Assembly: GCA_900208305.1 (NCBI GenBank)
Contig: OAPG01000023.1
Span: forward strand, 186,001-250,000
Direction: 5' to 3'
Source: Melanopsichium pennsylvanicum
Taxonomy: Eukaryota; Basidiomycota; Ustilaginomycetes; Ustilaginales
DNA length: 64,000 nucleotides
Both the position numbers and the translations under genes were made by a program. The stretch's first letter is position 1, and each line of letters starts with the position of its first letter. Under the pieces are notes generated by a model. It was not told where the DNA came from and did no database searches. It was given only the letters and a program-made list of their open reading frames with translations. Below are positions 1 to 10,300 of this stretch, piece by piece.

Positions 1-944
1 AAAGTGTGACGGTGCGGGGGCGGAGGCGAAAGCGAAAGCGAAAGCGAAATCGAAAGCTGAGGTGGAGAATTGAATGACAAAACAGCGTGGGTTACCACCA
101 CATACAGAATTAGAAAAGAGCGAAATGCAGCCTCGAGAATCTAAATTTCTAGGTGCGTCACCTTGTGCAGCTTGCTGTTTCACACCCTTACAGCCAAAAT
201 CACCCTCAACGTTCCAACGAGTTTCAGAGCGTCGTGTCCTGCTGATCATGCTATTTTTGCTCTTTTGCCAATCGTGAATGAGCCGCGGATCCCTTGGTTA
301 AGCGAGGCAGCAACAGCCACTCGACGCAAATGAAATTGGCTAATATCTAGTTATGTTAGGCTTTTTTCCAATAACAAAAGTACAATTGGTGAAAGTTTCC
401 ATCATGTGGAGTAAATGATAACGCGAGTGAGTCGCCTCTTTTTCAGTAATCAGTTAGGGTCATCAGGCAGGAATGCGAGCACGAGATCAATTCAAATTCA
501 GGGTCCAGCTGCATTTGGACTTAGAGCTGCATGCACCCTATACAGTAAATGTCTCAGTATTAATAAATTCAGTATTGTACGTATTTATGATAAAAAAGGG
601 GTCCAAGAGAGTTGCACGCGTGCGGATATAATAACGACTGTACTGTACTGTAGTGTATGCGAATGTCGATGCGTATGTTGGGAAGCATACTACTTTACTG
701 TACTTTGCACTTTGCTGTGCTTTCTACTTTGATCCGTTCCACATTCAATTGTCGCCATCTAAACTTTTTGCCATCTAAACCTTTTCAGCTTATTCTCGAC
801 CTATACGTTACCAGATTGCCATCCGAATCCTCGCATTTCCGTCGTTCACAAGCTTTTCAACAACCGTTTCAAGCTTGACCTCGATTTTGGCACTGGATCG
901 ATGACGTCGTCGAGCTGGGATTTCTCATAACAGTGCCACCAAAC
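1..944. other. Upstream region of the MATH/BTB gene; hexanucleotide repeat at the left edge
   Basis: I see no convincing coding sequence here; the short open frames look like chance. Positions 26-57 hold about five near-perfect copies of a GCGAAA hexamer, a simple repeat. The stretch at 640-930 is pyrimidine-rich with short CT runs, as is common in fungal promoters and 5' leaders, and probably drives the gene starting at 945. Confidence 0.4.
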
Positions 945-3900
945 ATGACAATCACCTCGAACCATGAAACTGCGGCTACCAATGACAATGTCTTGTCAAC
1001 CACGAGCTCGGAAGGTCAAGCCCTTACTGCGCATCAAGCTTCGAGCAGCACTCCCACTGATCTTGCCCTCACTTTGTCCAACGCATCACACACACATTCT
1101 CCATCCAGCTCAGCCCATACTTCCAGCAATGATAGCAACCTCCAGACTTCTGTCAACCTCACTACCTCCCAGAACGCGCAACAAACATCATCCACTTGGC
1201 TTACCCCAGCACCACCCGTGCCTACTACCACGTCTGCCCTATCACCATCCATGATGCCTCGTCCAAGTTTTTGTCCACCACGCCACACTGCTTCTTCATC
1301 CGCATCCAGCTCATCATCCAGCTCGGGCACTGCCACTCCCACCAACAGACTACAACACAATTCCAACCTCACTTTCCTTTCCAACACATCTTCCTCCGCG
1401 TCCAGTCGCTCTCCCTACGCATCCCAACTTGCCGCCAGAGGACGTCGAATCACTCACCACTCTTCTACCCCACGCAGTCGATTCCCTACAGCTGCGTCTG
1501 CTATGGCTTCCACAGACAACGTCAATGTTATGCCCTCCATCTTCGGCTATTACTCTCACGATTCCAATCCCACCATCCACACCACCTCCACCACCTCCAC
1601 CAGCGCCTCCCCCTCCCCCTCCCCCTCGCCCGCCAATACTGCAATCTGGCACGCAGCGCCCAACTTAGCTAGCCATCAAGCCGGTGCTTCCCGCACTCCT
1701 GCCCAAGCACGTATCAATCGCACTTCCTACCCCTCATCCAACCACACCTCTCCTGTCGTATCCTCCAACTTTTATCAGTATTCAGCACGTCAGCACGCCA
1801 ACGCGCCTACTAGCGTCGAATCAACCTACCGTCCCGCACAGCTTGGACATCACACCACCCCAGCTTCGACAGCGTCCGCCAACACTCACTCCAGCTTGGT
1901 GGCTTCCTCGATCCCCACTCCTCAACCAACATTCCAAGAGACCACCACCATCTCCTTCACCTGGACAATCGCTGATCTGCACCTGTTGCGCGACGAAGTT
2001 GAGCTAACCCCACCACCCTCCCAAGGAGGTCGATCCGTTAGTGCCGGCGCAGGCAAGAGCGACGTATGGACCAACCAGCCTATCTTTGGCGACAACAAGT
2101 GGAAGCTCGAGCTGATTCGTACCACCCGCCCTCTCCCTGATCGCGCACACCATTCTGCCTCTCACCACCCTAATCATGCACATAGCGAGCTCACATTCGC
2201 GCCTCTCTCTGATGTTGACCTCATCGACGCCGAAGGCGACCAAGCTGATGCAAATAGCCAGCGCAACAGTATCACCATCCTTTCCGTGTACCTCACTGCG
2301 CTGGTGTTGGACTATACGCATTCCAACGTCGAGATCCCCGCTTCCATCATGATTGGGCTACGACCCATTGGCGCAGCAACCGCAAGACGCGGTGCCGAGG
2401 ATGGCGGTTACTTGTGGCGACGCTTCTACCACTACACCTTCCACAAAGAAGCCGACCTCTTTACCTGCAACGACCTACCTAGCCTATCAGAAATGTTACT
2501 CAATCTCAATGTGGCACGCCATGACTCGATTGCGCTCACACTGCAGCTTGGACTAGGTCCAGGACATACAAATGCTCAAAATTCTCAGTTGGAGGACACA
2601 GCCATCGCGCCGCCCCCTGTTGAAATCCAAGGTCACCATCTTGTACCCCGCGCTGTACTCAACTCCTTGCACGGCCTTCTCGACGACGCCAACACCGGTG
2701 ACGTGCGTATCATTGTTCGCGAACGCGGTTTCTTGCTTTCCAAATCATCTCAAGCCGCCGCAATGTCTGACGATGGTGACTCCGCTGCACACCAAGTTGG
2801 TTGCGTGGAGCCATATCCGATCGGATCCAGATGCCCCAAAAGTTCCTGTGAAGGCGAGGAGGCCGAAGCAATGCCTTCCAATGAGCACGATCCCGACCGA
2901 GTCGTGGTTCGCGATCGCGTGCTGTGGGCGCATGCAAGCGTACTCAAGAGTCGCAGCGACTACTTTCAGACCATGCTTGCCTCGGACTTCAGCGAAGGTA
3001 TTGGTCGCAGCTATGGCGCAGACACAGATCCAACTTGCAGCGGTCGCAATGTGCGCACACTGCGTATCCCAGACGCCGACTTTGTGACTGCGTATTGGTT
3101 TCTTCGCTACCTCTACACCGACGACATCCAGTTCGCCGACAAGCAAGACTTACGAAGTAGTGTGCTTGACGAGGAGTGGGCCAAAGGTGCTGACTTTGGC
3201 TACTTGACTGCTGACTCTTCAATCGCAGGAGAACAAGATGCTGGGAGGTTGCGAGACCAGATGCTGGTTGATTGGACACCTGTCTCGCAGTTGAAGGAGT
3301 TGGATGCGTTTGAGATGGAGCAAGAGGTAGCGTCTCATGCAGGCATGGCCTATTCGATGACGCGTGGTCACCTGTCTTCGTCCTCGGTCGATCTTCGTGA
3401 CGTCTCTGGGCCTTTTGTTCTACATGCTCCAGCATCCAGGACCACGACCTCAGGGTCGCTCCGACAGAGAACGAGTGGCGTCGGTCTTGGCACTAATGTC
3501 AGTGCCGGCGGTAGTGCTACCACCATCTCAGCACCCACCTCTCCTTCGGTGCCCAGTGCTTGCGCTAGTGCGAGCAGTGCAGCCAAGCATGATACTGTGG
3601 ACGAAACCTGTCGTGGAGCAAGCAGCAGCCATCGCACACTCACCGATGCATCAGCTCGAAGATGTTCAAGTACTCTTGATTCACACAGTCACCCATGCGC
3701 TGAACCTGGCCCAGCGTCTGCGCTTTCGATCTTCAAGCTGGCGCATCGGTACCACATGCAAGATCTGTCCAAGTTGGCTTCGATTCACATGGTAGCCACG
3801 CTTACGCCACAGTCGGCGTTTTCGATGCTGCTTGCTACGTCGATGTATACCGAGTTGCATACGCGCATCAAGACGTACGTGTATCAGCATTGGCATGTGG

Positions 3901-4031
3901 TATCGCATACGCAAGAGTTTGAACGATGCTGTGATGAGGTGTCGATGGGAATGTGGGGTGGTGATGCGGGTAAAACGATGCGTGCATTTGTTAAGAGTTT
4001 GGTGTCGCCTTTACGCTTTGCTCAGAGCTAA
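945..4031 (+). CDS. MATH- and BTB/POZ-domain-like protein, 1028 aa
   Basis: This is a single long open frame. The frame stays open upstream to 933, but the first ATG is at 945 and I take that as the start. Residues 1 to about 330 are Ser/Thr/Pro-rich low complexity and probably disordered. Residues about 333-510 resemble a MATH domain, with a 'FTWTIADLHLL' opening, a 'W-K-L-E-L' strand and a late 'SIALTLQLGLG' strand. Residues about 645-740 read as a BTB/POZ domain ('WAHASVLKSRSDYFQTMLAS' then 'LRIPDADF' and 'FLRYLYTDDIQF'). The C-terminal 100 residues ('LAHRYHMQDLSKLA') resemble the helical end or BACK-like part of BTB proteins. MATH-BTB proteins often act as substrate adaptors for cullin-3 ubiquitin ligases; that role is inferred from the family only. 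Low-complexity inserts split the BTB region and follow it. The domain order is the main support; the individual matches are weak by eye. Confidence 0.7.
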   Translation: MTITSNHETAATNDNVLSTTSSEGQALTAHQASSSTPTDLALTLSNASHTHSPSSSAHTSSNDSNLQTSVNLTTSQNAQQTSSTWLTPAPPVPTTTSALSPSMMPRPSFCPPRHTASSSASSSSSSSGTATPTNRLQHNSNLTFLSNTSSSASSRSPYASQLAARGRRITHHSSTPRSRFPTAASAMASTDNVNVMPSIFGYYSHDSNPTIHTTSTTSTSASPSPSPSPANTAIWHAAPNLASHQAGASRTPAQARINRTSYPSSNHTSPVVSSNFYQYSARQHANAPTSVESTYRPAQLGHHTTPASTASANTHSSLVASSIPTPQPTFQETTTISFTWTIADLHLLRDEVELTPPPSQGGRSVSAGAGKSDVWTNQPIFGDNKWKLELIRTTRPLPDRAHHSASHHPNHAHSELTFAPLSDVDLIDAEGDQADANSQRNSITILSVYLTALVLDYTHSNVEIPASIMIGLRPIGAATARRGAEDGGYLWRRFYHYTFHKEADLFTCNDLPSLSEMLLNLNVARHDSIALTLQLGLGPGHTNAQNSQLEDTAIAPPPVEIQGHHLVPRAVLNSLHGLLDDANTGDVRIIVRERGFLLSKSSQAAAMSDDGDSAAHQVGCVEPYPIGSRCPKSSCEGEEAEAMPSNEHDPDRVVVRDRVLWAHASVLKSRSDYFQTMLASDFSEGIGRSYGADTDPTCSGRNVRTLRIPDADFVTAYWFLRYLYTDDIQFADKQDLRSSVLDEEWAKGADFGYLTADSSIAGEQDAGRLRDQMLVDWTPVSQLKELDAFEMEQEVASHAGMAYSMTRGHLSSSSVDLRDVSGPFVLHAPASRTTTSGSLRQRTSGVGLGTNVSAGGSATTISAPTSPSVPSACASASSAAKHDTVDETCRGASSSHRTLTDASARRCSSTLDSHSHPCAEPGPASALSIFKLAHRYHMQDLSKLASIHMVATLTPQSAFSMLLATSMYTELHTRIKTYVYQHWHVVSHTQEFERCCDEVSMGMWGGDAGKTMRAFVKSLVSPLRFAQS

Positions 4032-4627
4032 AACTTCGAATGGATTGGAAATCTAACACACACAGTAAAGTACAAGATGTTGAGGCTTTGCTTTGTTGTT
4101 GAGATTGTGTGTGTGTGTGTGTGTGTGTGGGGTCAAAAGCAGCCATGTTGCACAAGTTGGCAGTGCCAAACAACAAACACACTTGATTGTTGGCAGGGCT
4201 TGCGAGCTTGTCAAGGATTGGAATTGTATCCAAGTCCAGGCTGGTGACCAACACATGATGTTGCAGCAGCTGGGACAAAGTATTGGTTTCTGGCAGCTTT
4301 GCATTCAACCTAGGTGGTCAGGGGTTGTTTGTGCCTGGTCTGCAGATGTCAAAAATTGCCAAAAATTTGACTGTACTTGATCAAGTGAGGGCTTTGTGTA
4401 CTTTGAGTTGTGTAAGTATGGGCAACTAATGATTTACATATGTTGAGTGAATGCACATAGAATGCCTAGTGCTGACAAATGTTTGCATCCAAGGTTGACT
4501 GACTCCTGTTGAGCACCATGCCCAGAGGTAACTTGGCATGCCAATTGATACAAAGGCTTGCACACCTTCCCTGATGCTCTTGTGGTTGACTGCAAGATAC
4601 TATAAGACTCTGGTTGAGAGGTTTCAG
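4032..4627. other. 3' flank of the MATH/BTB gene with a GT microsatellite
   Basis: No gene is seen. A run of about eleven GT dinucleotides lies at 4107-4129, about 75 bases past the stop codon. From about 4250 the sequence becomes poor in CpG and rich in TG and CA, like the decayed repeats further right, and it grades into a recognisable LTR relic at 4628. Confidence 0.4.
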
Positions 4628-4834
4628 CATCGCAGTTGAGGTTCTGCCTGCAATTGAGGTGCTGCAGCATTGATGATGGTTCCAACAATGGTGCTTCTTC
4701 TTGGTCTCTTTTTTTCAGCAGGGATGGCAGTCTGAGATGGTGGTAAGCTCCGCTATTGCAACACTACTGACTGACTAACAACTGTAACGTAAAGTACTGA
4801 AAAGTAAGAAAATTATAGTAAAGAATGGATGAGC
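4628..4834 (-). repeat. Decayed LTR of the chromovirus family, minus orientation, interrupted by element 1
   Basis: The sequence aligns with the reverse complement of the intact 1,037-bp LTR, through the 'GTTGAGGTTC-GCCT' and 'TTGAGGTGCTG' segments and the 'ATGGATGAG' segment just before the insertion point. The relic seems to resume after element 1 at 13538 ('CTCCTTCTTG'). It lacks most CpG sites of the intact LTR. Element 1 therefore landed in an old copy of its own family. Confidence 0.6.
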
Positions 4835-5061
4835 CTCTGTGTTACCGGAGGTGGATTTCAAACCCGGTGAAACACTGTGTTCTATCGGGTTTCAGTTTGA
4901 CGTCTGCTAGAACACGTGGTTTCATCCGATATCAGTGCGACGCCCGCTGGACGCAGGTATCAACCAGCAGAGGAAACACAGGGCACTAAGGATGACACAA
5001 GGCCTCCGTCTGGTACAGGAGGCCTGATGGAAGGGTGCAACATGATGTAGGACCGTCCGCT

Positions 5062-5220
5062 GTGTGTGTCATGGTTGCTGACAGCCAGCACTGGTTAGCA
5101 CGGGGCCCAAGCTCAAGGGCGACATGGTTGCTGGCAGTTGGTATTGTTTAACACGGGGCCCAAGCTCGTGGTTGTCATAGTTGATGACAGTCGGCATTGA
5201 TTAGCACGGGGCCCAAGCTC
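5062..5220 (+). repeat. Three 53-bp tandem repeats in the LTR upstream of the TATA box
   Basis: The 16-base core CACGGGGCCCAAGCTC starts at 5099, 5152 and 5205, giving an exact 53-bp period. The rest of each unit is a diverged 'GTTG-TGACAG-C-G-ATTG-TTAG' segment. The core contains the palindrome GGGCCC. The block ends about 88 bp before the TATA box, so it could be an upstream activating or repressing array. The same block is in all four intact LTRs. Confidence 0.85.
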
Positions 5221-5307
5221 GCGGACACGTCGAAACTCTGGTGGCCATTGATACTCTGGTGTACCAGGGTCATAGCGGACAAAGGGGAGCCCCTGGAGGG
5301 CCATAGG

Positions 5308-5314
5308 TATATAA
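5308..5314 (+). promoter_or_regulatory. TATA box of the element 1 LTR
   Basis: TATATAA lies 43 bases before the self-primer sequence at 5351. If the transcript begins at or near 5351, the TATA-to-start distance is slightly long but normal for fungi. The matching site in element 2 is 20376-20382. Confidence 0.65.
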
Positions 5315-5876
5315 GAACACAGTCTTTACAGTCGTGGAGGAGCGGGACTCATCCACTCTACTTTATATTAACCCAGTCTTTACTTTACAAGTTGTTATCA
5401 GTTACTCAGTATATAGTTCTCGTCAGCAGCTGCAATCATACGGTATTGCAGCTATCCAGTGTCTGTGTTCTCCTCAGTATAAGGAGACAAGCTTCATCGA
5501 CGATTGTCAGCACCATCACTGACACTACAGCACCTCAACTGTAGGCGGAACCTCAACCGCGGTCACGGAACCTCCACCGTAGCCAATTCATTATCACGAC
5601 AGCTTCAAGACCATCCAAAGCAGTCCCTGACGGTGACCAACACTTGCATCAAGAGCACTCGTGCATCGTGAAGGTCTTACAACACACAGACGAGCCGCAT
5701 TACCTCTGAACGGAGTGTTCACAGTGGTCAGTCAGCTCAAGAGTCGCGCAGCAGGTCTCATAGCGAAACACAATAGAACCGGCCTGCTTATCAGGTCTCA
5801 ATCTCAAACACGCTAAAACAGACGGTTTCAGCGGATCTCGGCGCAAAGCTTGAGTTTGGCACAACGCCCCCTGACA

Positions 5877-5887
5877 TTAGAGTGGAT
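5877..5887 (+). other. Primer binding site, self-primed (Tf1/sushi type), element 1
   Basis: TAGAGTGGAT at 5878-5887, one base after the LTR end, is the exact reverse complement of ATCCACTCTA at 5351-5360 in the same LTR, just downstream of the TATA box. In Tf1/sushi-type chromoviruses the first bases of the transcript fold back to this place and prime minus-strand synthesis, without a tRNA. The 10-base match in the right place, plus the chromodomain, supports that mechanism here. Confidence 0.75.
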
Positions 5888-5912
5888 CGTTCAAGTAGTG
5901 CCCCTCGCCAAT

Positions 5913-7373
5913 ATGACAGACGAATCCCGACCCCGGACTCCGGAGCAGACGGGACGACCCCTGTTCCAGACGCTCTATGACACCACGGGTCAATTACTGA
6001 CAAAGATGAAAGACTTCAAGAATCACATCGAGGAAGTTGAAGCCCGACAGAAGAGGACGGACCAGAGCATCGACAGACTCCAGTCGTTGGTGGAACGTGT
6101 GCTCGTCCGCCTGGAGGTATCATACCGCCCAGAGCCGGAGACACCGACGCCTACGGCCCGAAACCGGCCAGACGACGACAAGGGCAACAGAGCTCGCTTG
6201 TACGAGCTCTACTCTACCCCAACCGGGGCTAGACGACAGGTCGCGCCCACGGAACTCCCCCCGGCCTTAGGATTGGCCACCGAAGCAGTGGTAAGTAGGC
6301 CGCCTGAAGAGTCAGCCCCGCAGTCGAAAGACAACGAGGAGGCCAAGTGGCCAACGGAACTCAAGACCCCGTTCCCGAAGATGGACCTCAAGGATATGGA
6401 CATGTTCTTCATCGAGGCTGAGTGGTGGTTCAGGATGAAGGGTATCCGGGACCATGGTAAGATGGTCGCTTACACCAGTCAGTTCCTCGAGGGCAGTGCT
6501 CGAGAATGGTGGAAGTCTAAGCTAAGGGCCAACCGCCAACAGCAAGGCATCCTCTTCAACGACTGGAATATGTTCACACAGAGACTCAAGGAACAATATG
6601 GACAGCGAGACCTGAGGCTTGAGGCCATCACGGAGCTTCAGAAGCTGCGTATGCAGGACGACCGTCCTGGCACGGCCACCAGGTACCTTGAAGGCCGAGC
6701 CAACATCGGCGACCAGGAGCTCGCAAAGTACTACTTCCGCTCGGGACTCTCTCGCAGCCTGCAGGAGAAGTTCGAGCGAAGCCCACCCCCATCGCTTTGG
6801 GAGTGGTACGCCGAGGTTGAAGCCATCGACCGGCAGCGGGTGGTAAACCAGCAAGCCCAACGATGGCACTCGATTCCACCAACGGAGCCGTCCAGGCCGG
6901 CGTACATGCCATCTGGCCCACCGATGGCCGTTAACAGACCCGTTGGAGGACTCCAGGCCACGCCCAAGCCAGTCCAGCAAGCTCCAAGGGCCAGCTATAC
7001 CCCTCAGGGTATACCAATTGCCAATCGGGTGCCGCCTCCCCACCTGGCTCCACGCACCCCTGCTCGAGCTGGACCCACAACCGTGGGGAGTGACACTTGC
7101 TACATCTGCAAGAAGCCAGGCCACTGGTCCAACAACTGTCCTCAAAAGACAACTCATGCGGTCGTCAGGCCATCAGGACCCCGTGTGGGAGCGAACGTTG
7201 TCATCGCAGATGAGGAAGGCAGGGAGGATATACAGCAGGAACCTGAGGAGGCCAATTACGAGGGCGAGCCCCAGCTGGACCTAGAAGCCGCAGTCTATGA
7301 CGACGAAGGCACGAGTAACCCCGAAGGAGATCCTGACGACAGGCAGGGAAACGAGAGTGGGGCAGCACACTGA
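5913..7373 (+). CDS. gag: Gag of element 1, 486 aa
   Basis: This is the structural nucleocapsid/capsid protein that packages element RNA. The first ATG after the primer site is at 5913, only 26 bases downstream of the primer site; the open frame reaches back into the LTR without another ATG. Residues about 28-67 are a charged coiled coil. Residues about 180-300 match the retrotransposon Gag core ('SQFLEGSAREWW' to 'KEQYGQRDLR'). A single CCHC zinc knuckle (C396, C399, H404, C409) follows a Pro-rich linker, and the tail is acidic. Compared with element 2, six residues (18 bp) are missing near position 260; the lost segment is flanked by an ACCTTGAA direct repeat. The stop codon overlaps the pol start as TGATG. 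Confidence 0.9.
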   Translation: MTDESRPRTPEQTGRPLFQTLYDTTGQLLTKMKDFKNHIEEVEARQKRTDQSIDRLQSLVERVLVRLEVSYRPEPETPTPTARNRPDDDKGNRARLYELYSTPTGARRQVAPTELPPALGLATEAVVSRPPEESAPQSKDNEEAKWPTELKTPFPKMDLKDMDMFFIEAEWWFRMKGIRDHGKMVAYTSQFLEGSAREWWKSKLRANRQQQGILFNDWNMFTQRLKEQYGQRDLRLEAITELQKLRMQDDRPGTATRYLEGRANIGDQELAKYYFRSGLSRSLQEKFERSPPPSLWEWYAEVEAIDRQRVVNQQAQRWHSIPPTEPSRPAYMPSGPPMAVNRPVGGLQATPKPVQQAPRASYTPQGIPIANRVPPPHLAPRTPARAGPTTVGSDTCYICKKPGHWSNNCPQKTTHAVVRPSGPRVGANVVIADEEGREDIQQEPEEANYEGEPQLDLEAAVYDDEGTSNPEGDPDDRQGNESGAAH

Positions 7374-10300
7374 TGGCGTGTCTTGCCCTACAACCACCTA
7401 TGCCATCGCAATGCATTGCTCAAGACTGCCAATTCTGTTTCACAGCCACATCGGGTTCCTCGGTACTCGAACTCAAGGGCACCGTTGAGGGCCATGGAGC
7501 TCGCATACTCGCGGATACCGGTGCTGGCTTGTCTATACTTTCACAAGCATTTGTTTCGGACCACAAGATAACCACAAAACCTACAAAAACAAGATCGATT
7601 CACGGCGTAACGGGTCACAAGATGTACATAGACCATACCGCCGTTGTACAGGTAAGTATCGACCACTATTCACTGGGACAGGTGGAAGTAGCGGTCGCCG
7701 AGGCGGCGGATTATGACCTTATCATAGGCTATGATCAGTTGCGTAAGCTCCAACCCTCAATCAATTGGGAGGAAGGTCGAGTGGAGTTTGGGATGACAAC
7801 GAATGCCGAACCCTGCGAATTTACTCCACAAACCGGGGCCCCACACAAAACCCGATTAAACAACGCGTTTTATCGGATTTCAAACGAGACCCGACAGGAC
7901 GGGTCAGTTCAGCGGATTTCAACCAAAACCCGCCAGAACAGGGTGCCGGTTCTGGACTTCAAGCTCCACGGTCACGAGTTTGTATCGGCCAAGCAGCTTC
8001 TAAGGGCTGCCGTTGAAGATGGACCCATTGGGTTCATGCTTCTCGACGTTCCGGCAACGTCGTTGCCAGCCTTTGGGTTTGTCCCTACCGGGGCAGACAA
8101 AGGGGTTGACATGGAAGTTGAGAAGGACAAGCCCCTGGAGCAGGTACCGGAGCCTTACCAGGACCTTGCCGAGGTCTTTAACGAGGTCGAAGCAGACAAG
8201 CTACCCCACCGGACCGAACACGACCTCAAGATAGAGCTCGAATCGGGAGCAAAACCTCCTCAAGGCCCGCTCTATCTGAAGGGTCCTAAGGAGATGGAGG
8301 AACTGCGCAAGTACCTTGACGAGAACCTCGCAAAGGGATTCATTTGACCGTCGAAGAGCCCTGCACGCTCGCCAGTCCTGTTTGTGCCCAAGAAGGACGG
8401 GAGCCTACGTCTCTGCGTCGATTACCGTGGTCTCAATGAGATCACAATTAAGAATAGAGCGCCGCTGCCCCTCATTGAGGAGCAACTATTCTTACTCCGT
8501 AATGCAAAGGTATATACTAAGCTGGACCTTAAGGCTGCATATAACCTGGTTCGCATCGCAGACGGCGATGAATGGAAAACAGCTTTTGGTACTCAGCTCG
8601 GATTGTACAAGTACTTGGTGATGCCGTTTGGGTTGGCCAACGCACCATCGCATTTCCAGTCTCTGATCAACAGTATCTATAGAGACATCATTGGCGTGTT
8701 TGTTGTCGTATATCTGGATGACTTCCTCATCTTCAGCAACAATGAGGAGGAGCACATCGATCACGTCCGGGAGGTCTTGGAGAGGCTTCGAGCCAACCGG
8801 CTCTTTGCCAAGCTCTCAAAATGCACTTTCCATACAGATCAGGTCGAGTTCCTGGGGTACATCATTAAGCCAGGAGGGATTGAAATGGACCCCGAGAAGG
8901 TACGAACCATTCAGGAGTGGCCGATGCCAGCCTCTATACACGATATCCAGCAATTCCTAGGGTTTGCCAACTTCTATAGGAGGTTCATTGCTCATTTTGC
9001 ACGAATTGCAAGGCCTCTCACCTCGTTGGTCAAGCCGACGGAGAGGTTCAAGAAGTTTGAGCTGCCAGAGGATGCCCAACACGCTTTCCACAAGCTCATT
9101 GAGGCCTTCACAACGGCCGGAGTACTCAAGCATTTTGATTACCATCTGCCGACTCGCCTAGAGACTGACGCTAGCGATTTTGCCATAGCAGGAGTCTTGA
9201 AGCAGGAGCACAAGAAACGTTGGCACCCTGTGGCCTATTACTCAAGAAAGATGCAACCAGCCGAAAGGAACTATGAGATCCATGATAAGGAACTCCTCGC
9301 CGTCGTGGCGTGCCTGCAGCAATGGCGACATATGCTGGCAGGATTGCCAAGTCAGCTGGTCATCTACACGGATCATGAAGCCCTCAAATACTTCAAGTCA
9401 CAGAGGCGTATAAACGGGCGACAAGCTCGCTGGGCGGTAGTGCTCGCCGACTACAACTTTGTGCTCCATTACAGGCCTGGCAACAAAGGTGGAGAGCCTG
9501 ATGCACTCACTCAGCGATCGGACATGCAACCGGCAGGAATGGAGAAAGAGCACAACATGCGGCAGCTGCTGCCGGCAAGCGTGTTTGAATCGCCGGAAGG
9601 AAATCCAAATCAGCATGAAAGCGTGGTAGCTTACCCGATTTTGACGCGAAATCGGATAAAACATGGTACAACCACCGGATCTCAACTTGAGACCCGGTTA
9701 AGGACGACGATACCAACCATGGAGGAGATAGCCACGGGAGGCTTGATGAGTCTCATCCGGACATTCCAACCACTGGACAAGCAGCTTAAGGAAATACACC
9801 AACACACCCCGTTTGAAATTAAGGATGGGTTATGGTATAAGAATGGGCGCATCGTGGTACCAAGAGTCACCCTCGGCGGCCGTAAGGGCAAAGCAAGGCC
9901 ACAGGTAGCCAAACAATCGCTATCTGTGGAACATTTAAGGTACATGGTAATGACACAGTGCCACGATGGGATCAATGCGGGCCACGTTGGGCGAGACGCT
10001 ACCTTAGACCTTGCCCGCAGACACTACTGGTGGCCAGGCATGGCCGCTTGGGTGGCAGACTATGTGGCAAGCTGCCCTGTGTGTGCGAGATACAAGACGC
10101 CGCGCCACAAACCATATGGCTTGTTGCAGCCGCTATCGACACCAGAGAGACCTTGGGGGTCGATATCCCTCAATTTCATCGAAGGCTTGCCGAGCTCAAG
10201 TAGTTTTGATTCCATACTGGTTGTGGTTGACCGGCTTTCAAAACTTGCAGTCGTAATGCCAACGCATAAGACAGCAACGTCGAAGGACACGGTTGAGCTA

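Larger units (their letters stand above)
4840..5876 (+). repeat. 5' LTR of element 1
   Basis: It is 1,037 bp with TG...CA ends. It contains three 53-bp tandem repeats, a TATA box (5308-5314) and the putative transcript start with the self-primer (5351-5360). The same 1,037-bp sequence appears four times in the window (also 12496, 19908, 28133), with substitutions noticed only at four positions. Open frames inside it (63 and 115 codons) exist in all copies but have no coding features. Confidence 0.95.

Noticed and set aside
1034..1387. Antisense and alternate-frame open frames over the low-complexity start of the MATH/BTB gene
   Set aside because: They are shadows of a biased Ser/Thr/Pro-rich coding sequence.
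5197..5544. 115-codon frame (and a 63-codon minus frame) repeated in all four LTRs
   Set aside because: It is kept only because the LTRs are nearly identical; it overlaps the TATA box, tandem repeats and primer site and has no protein features.
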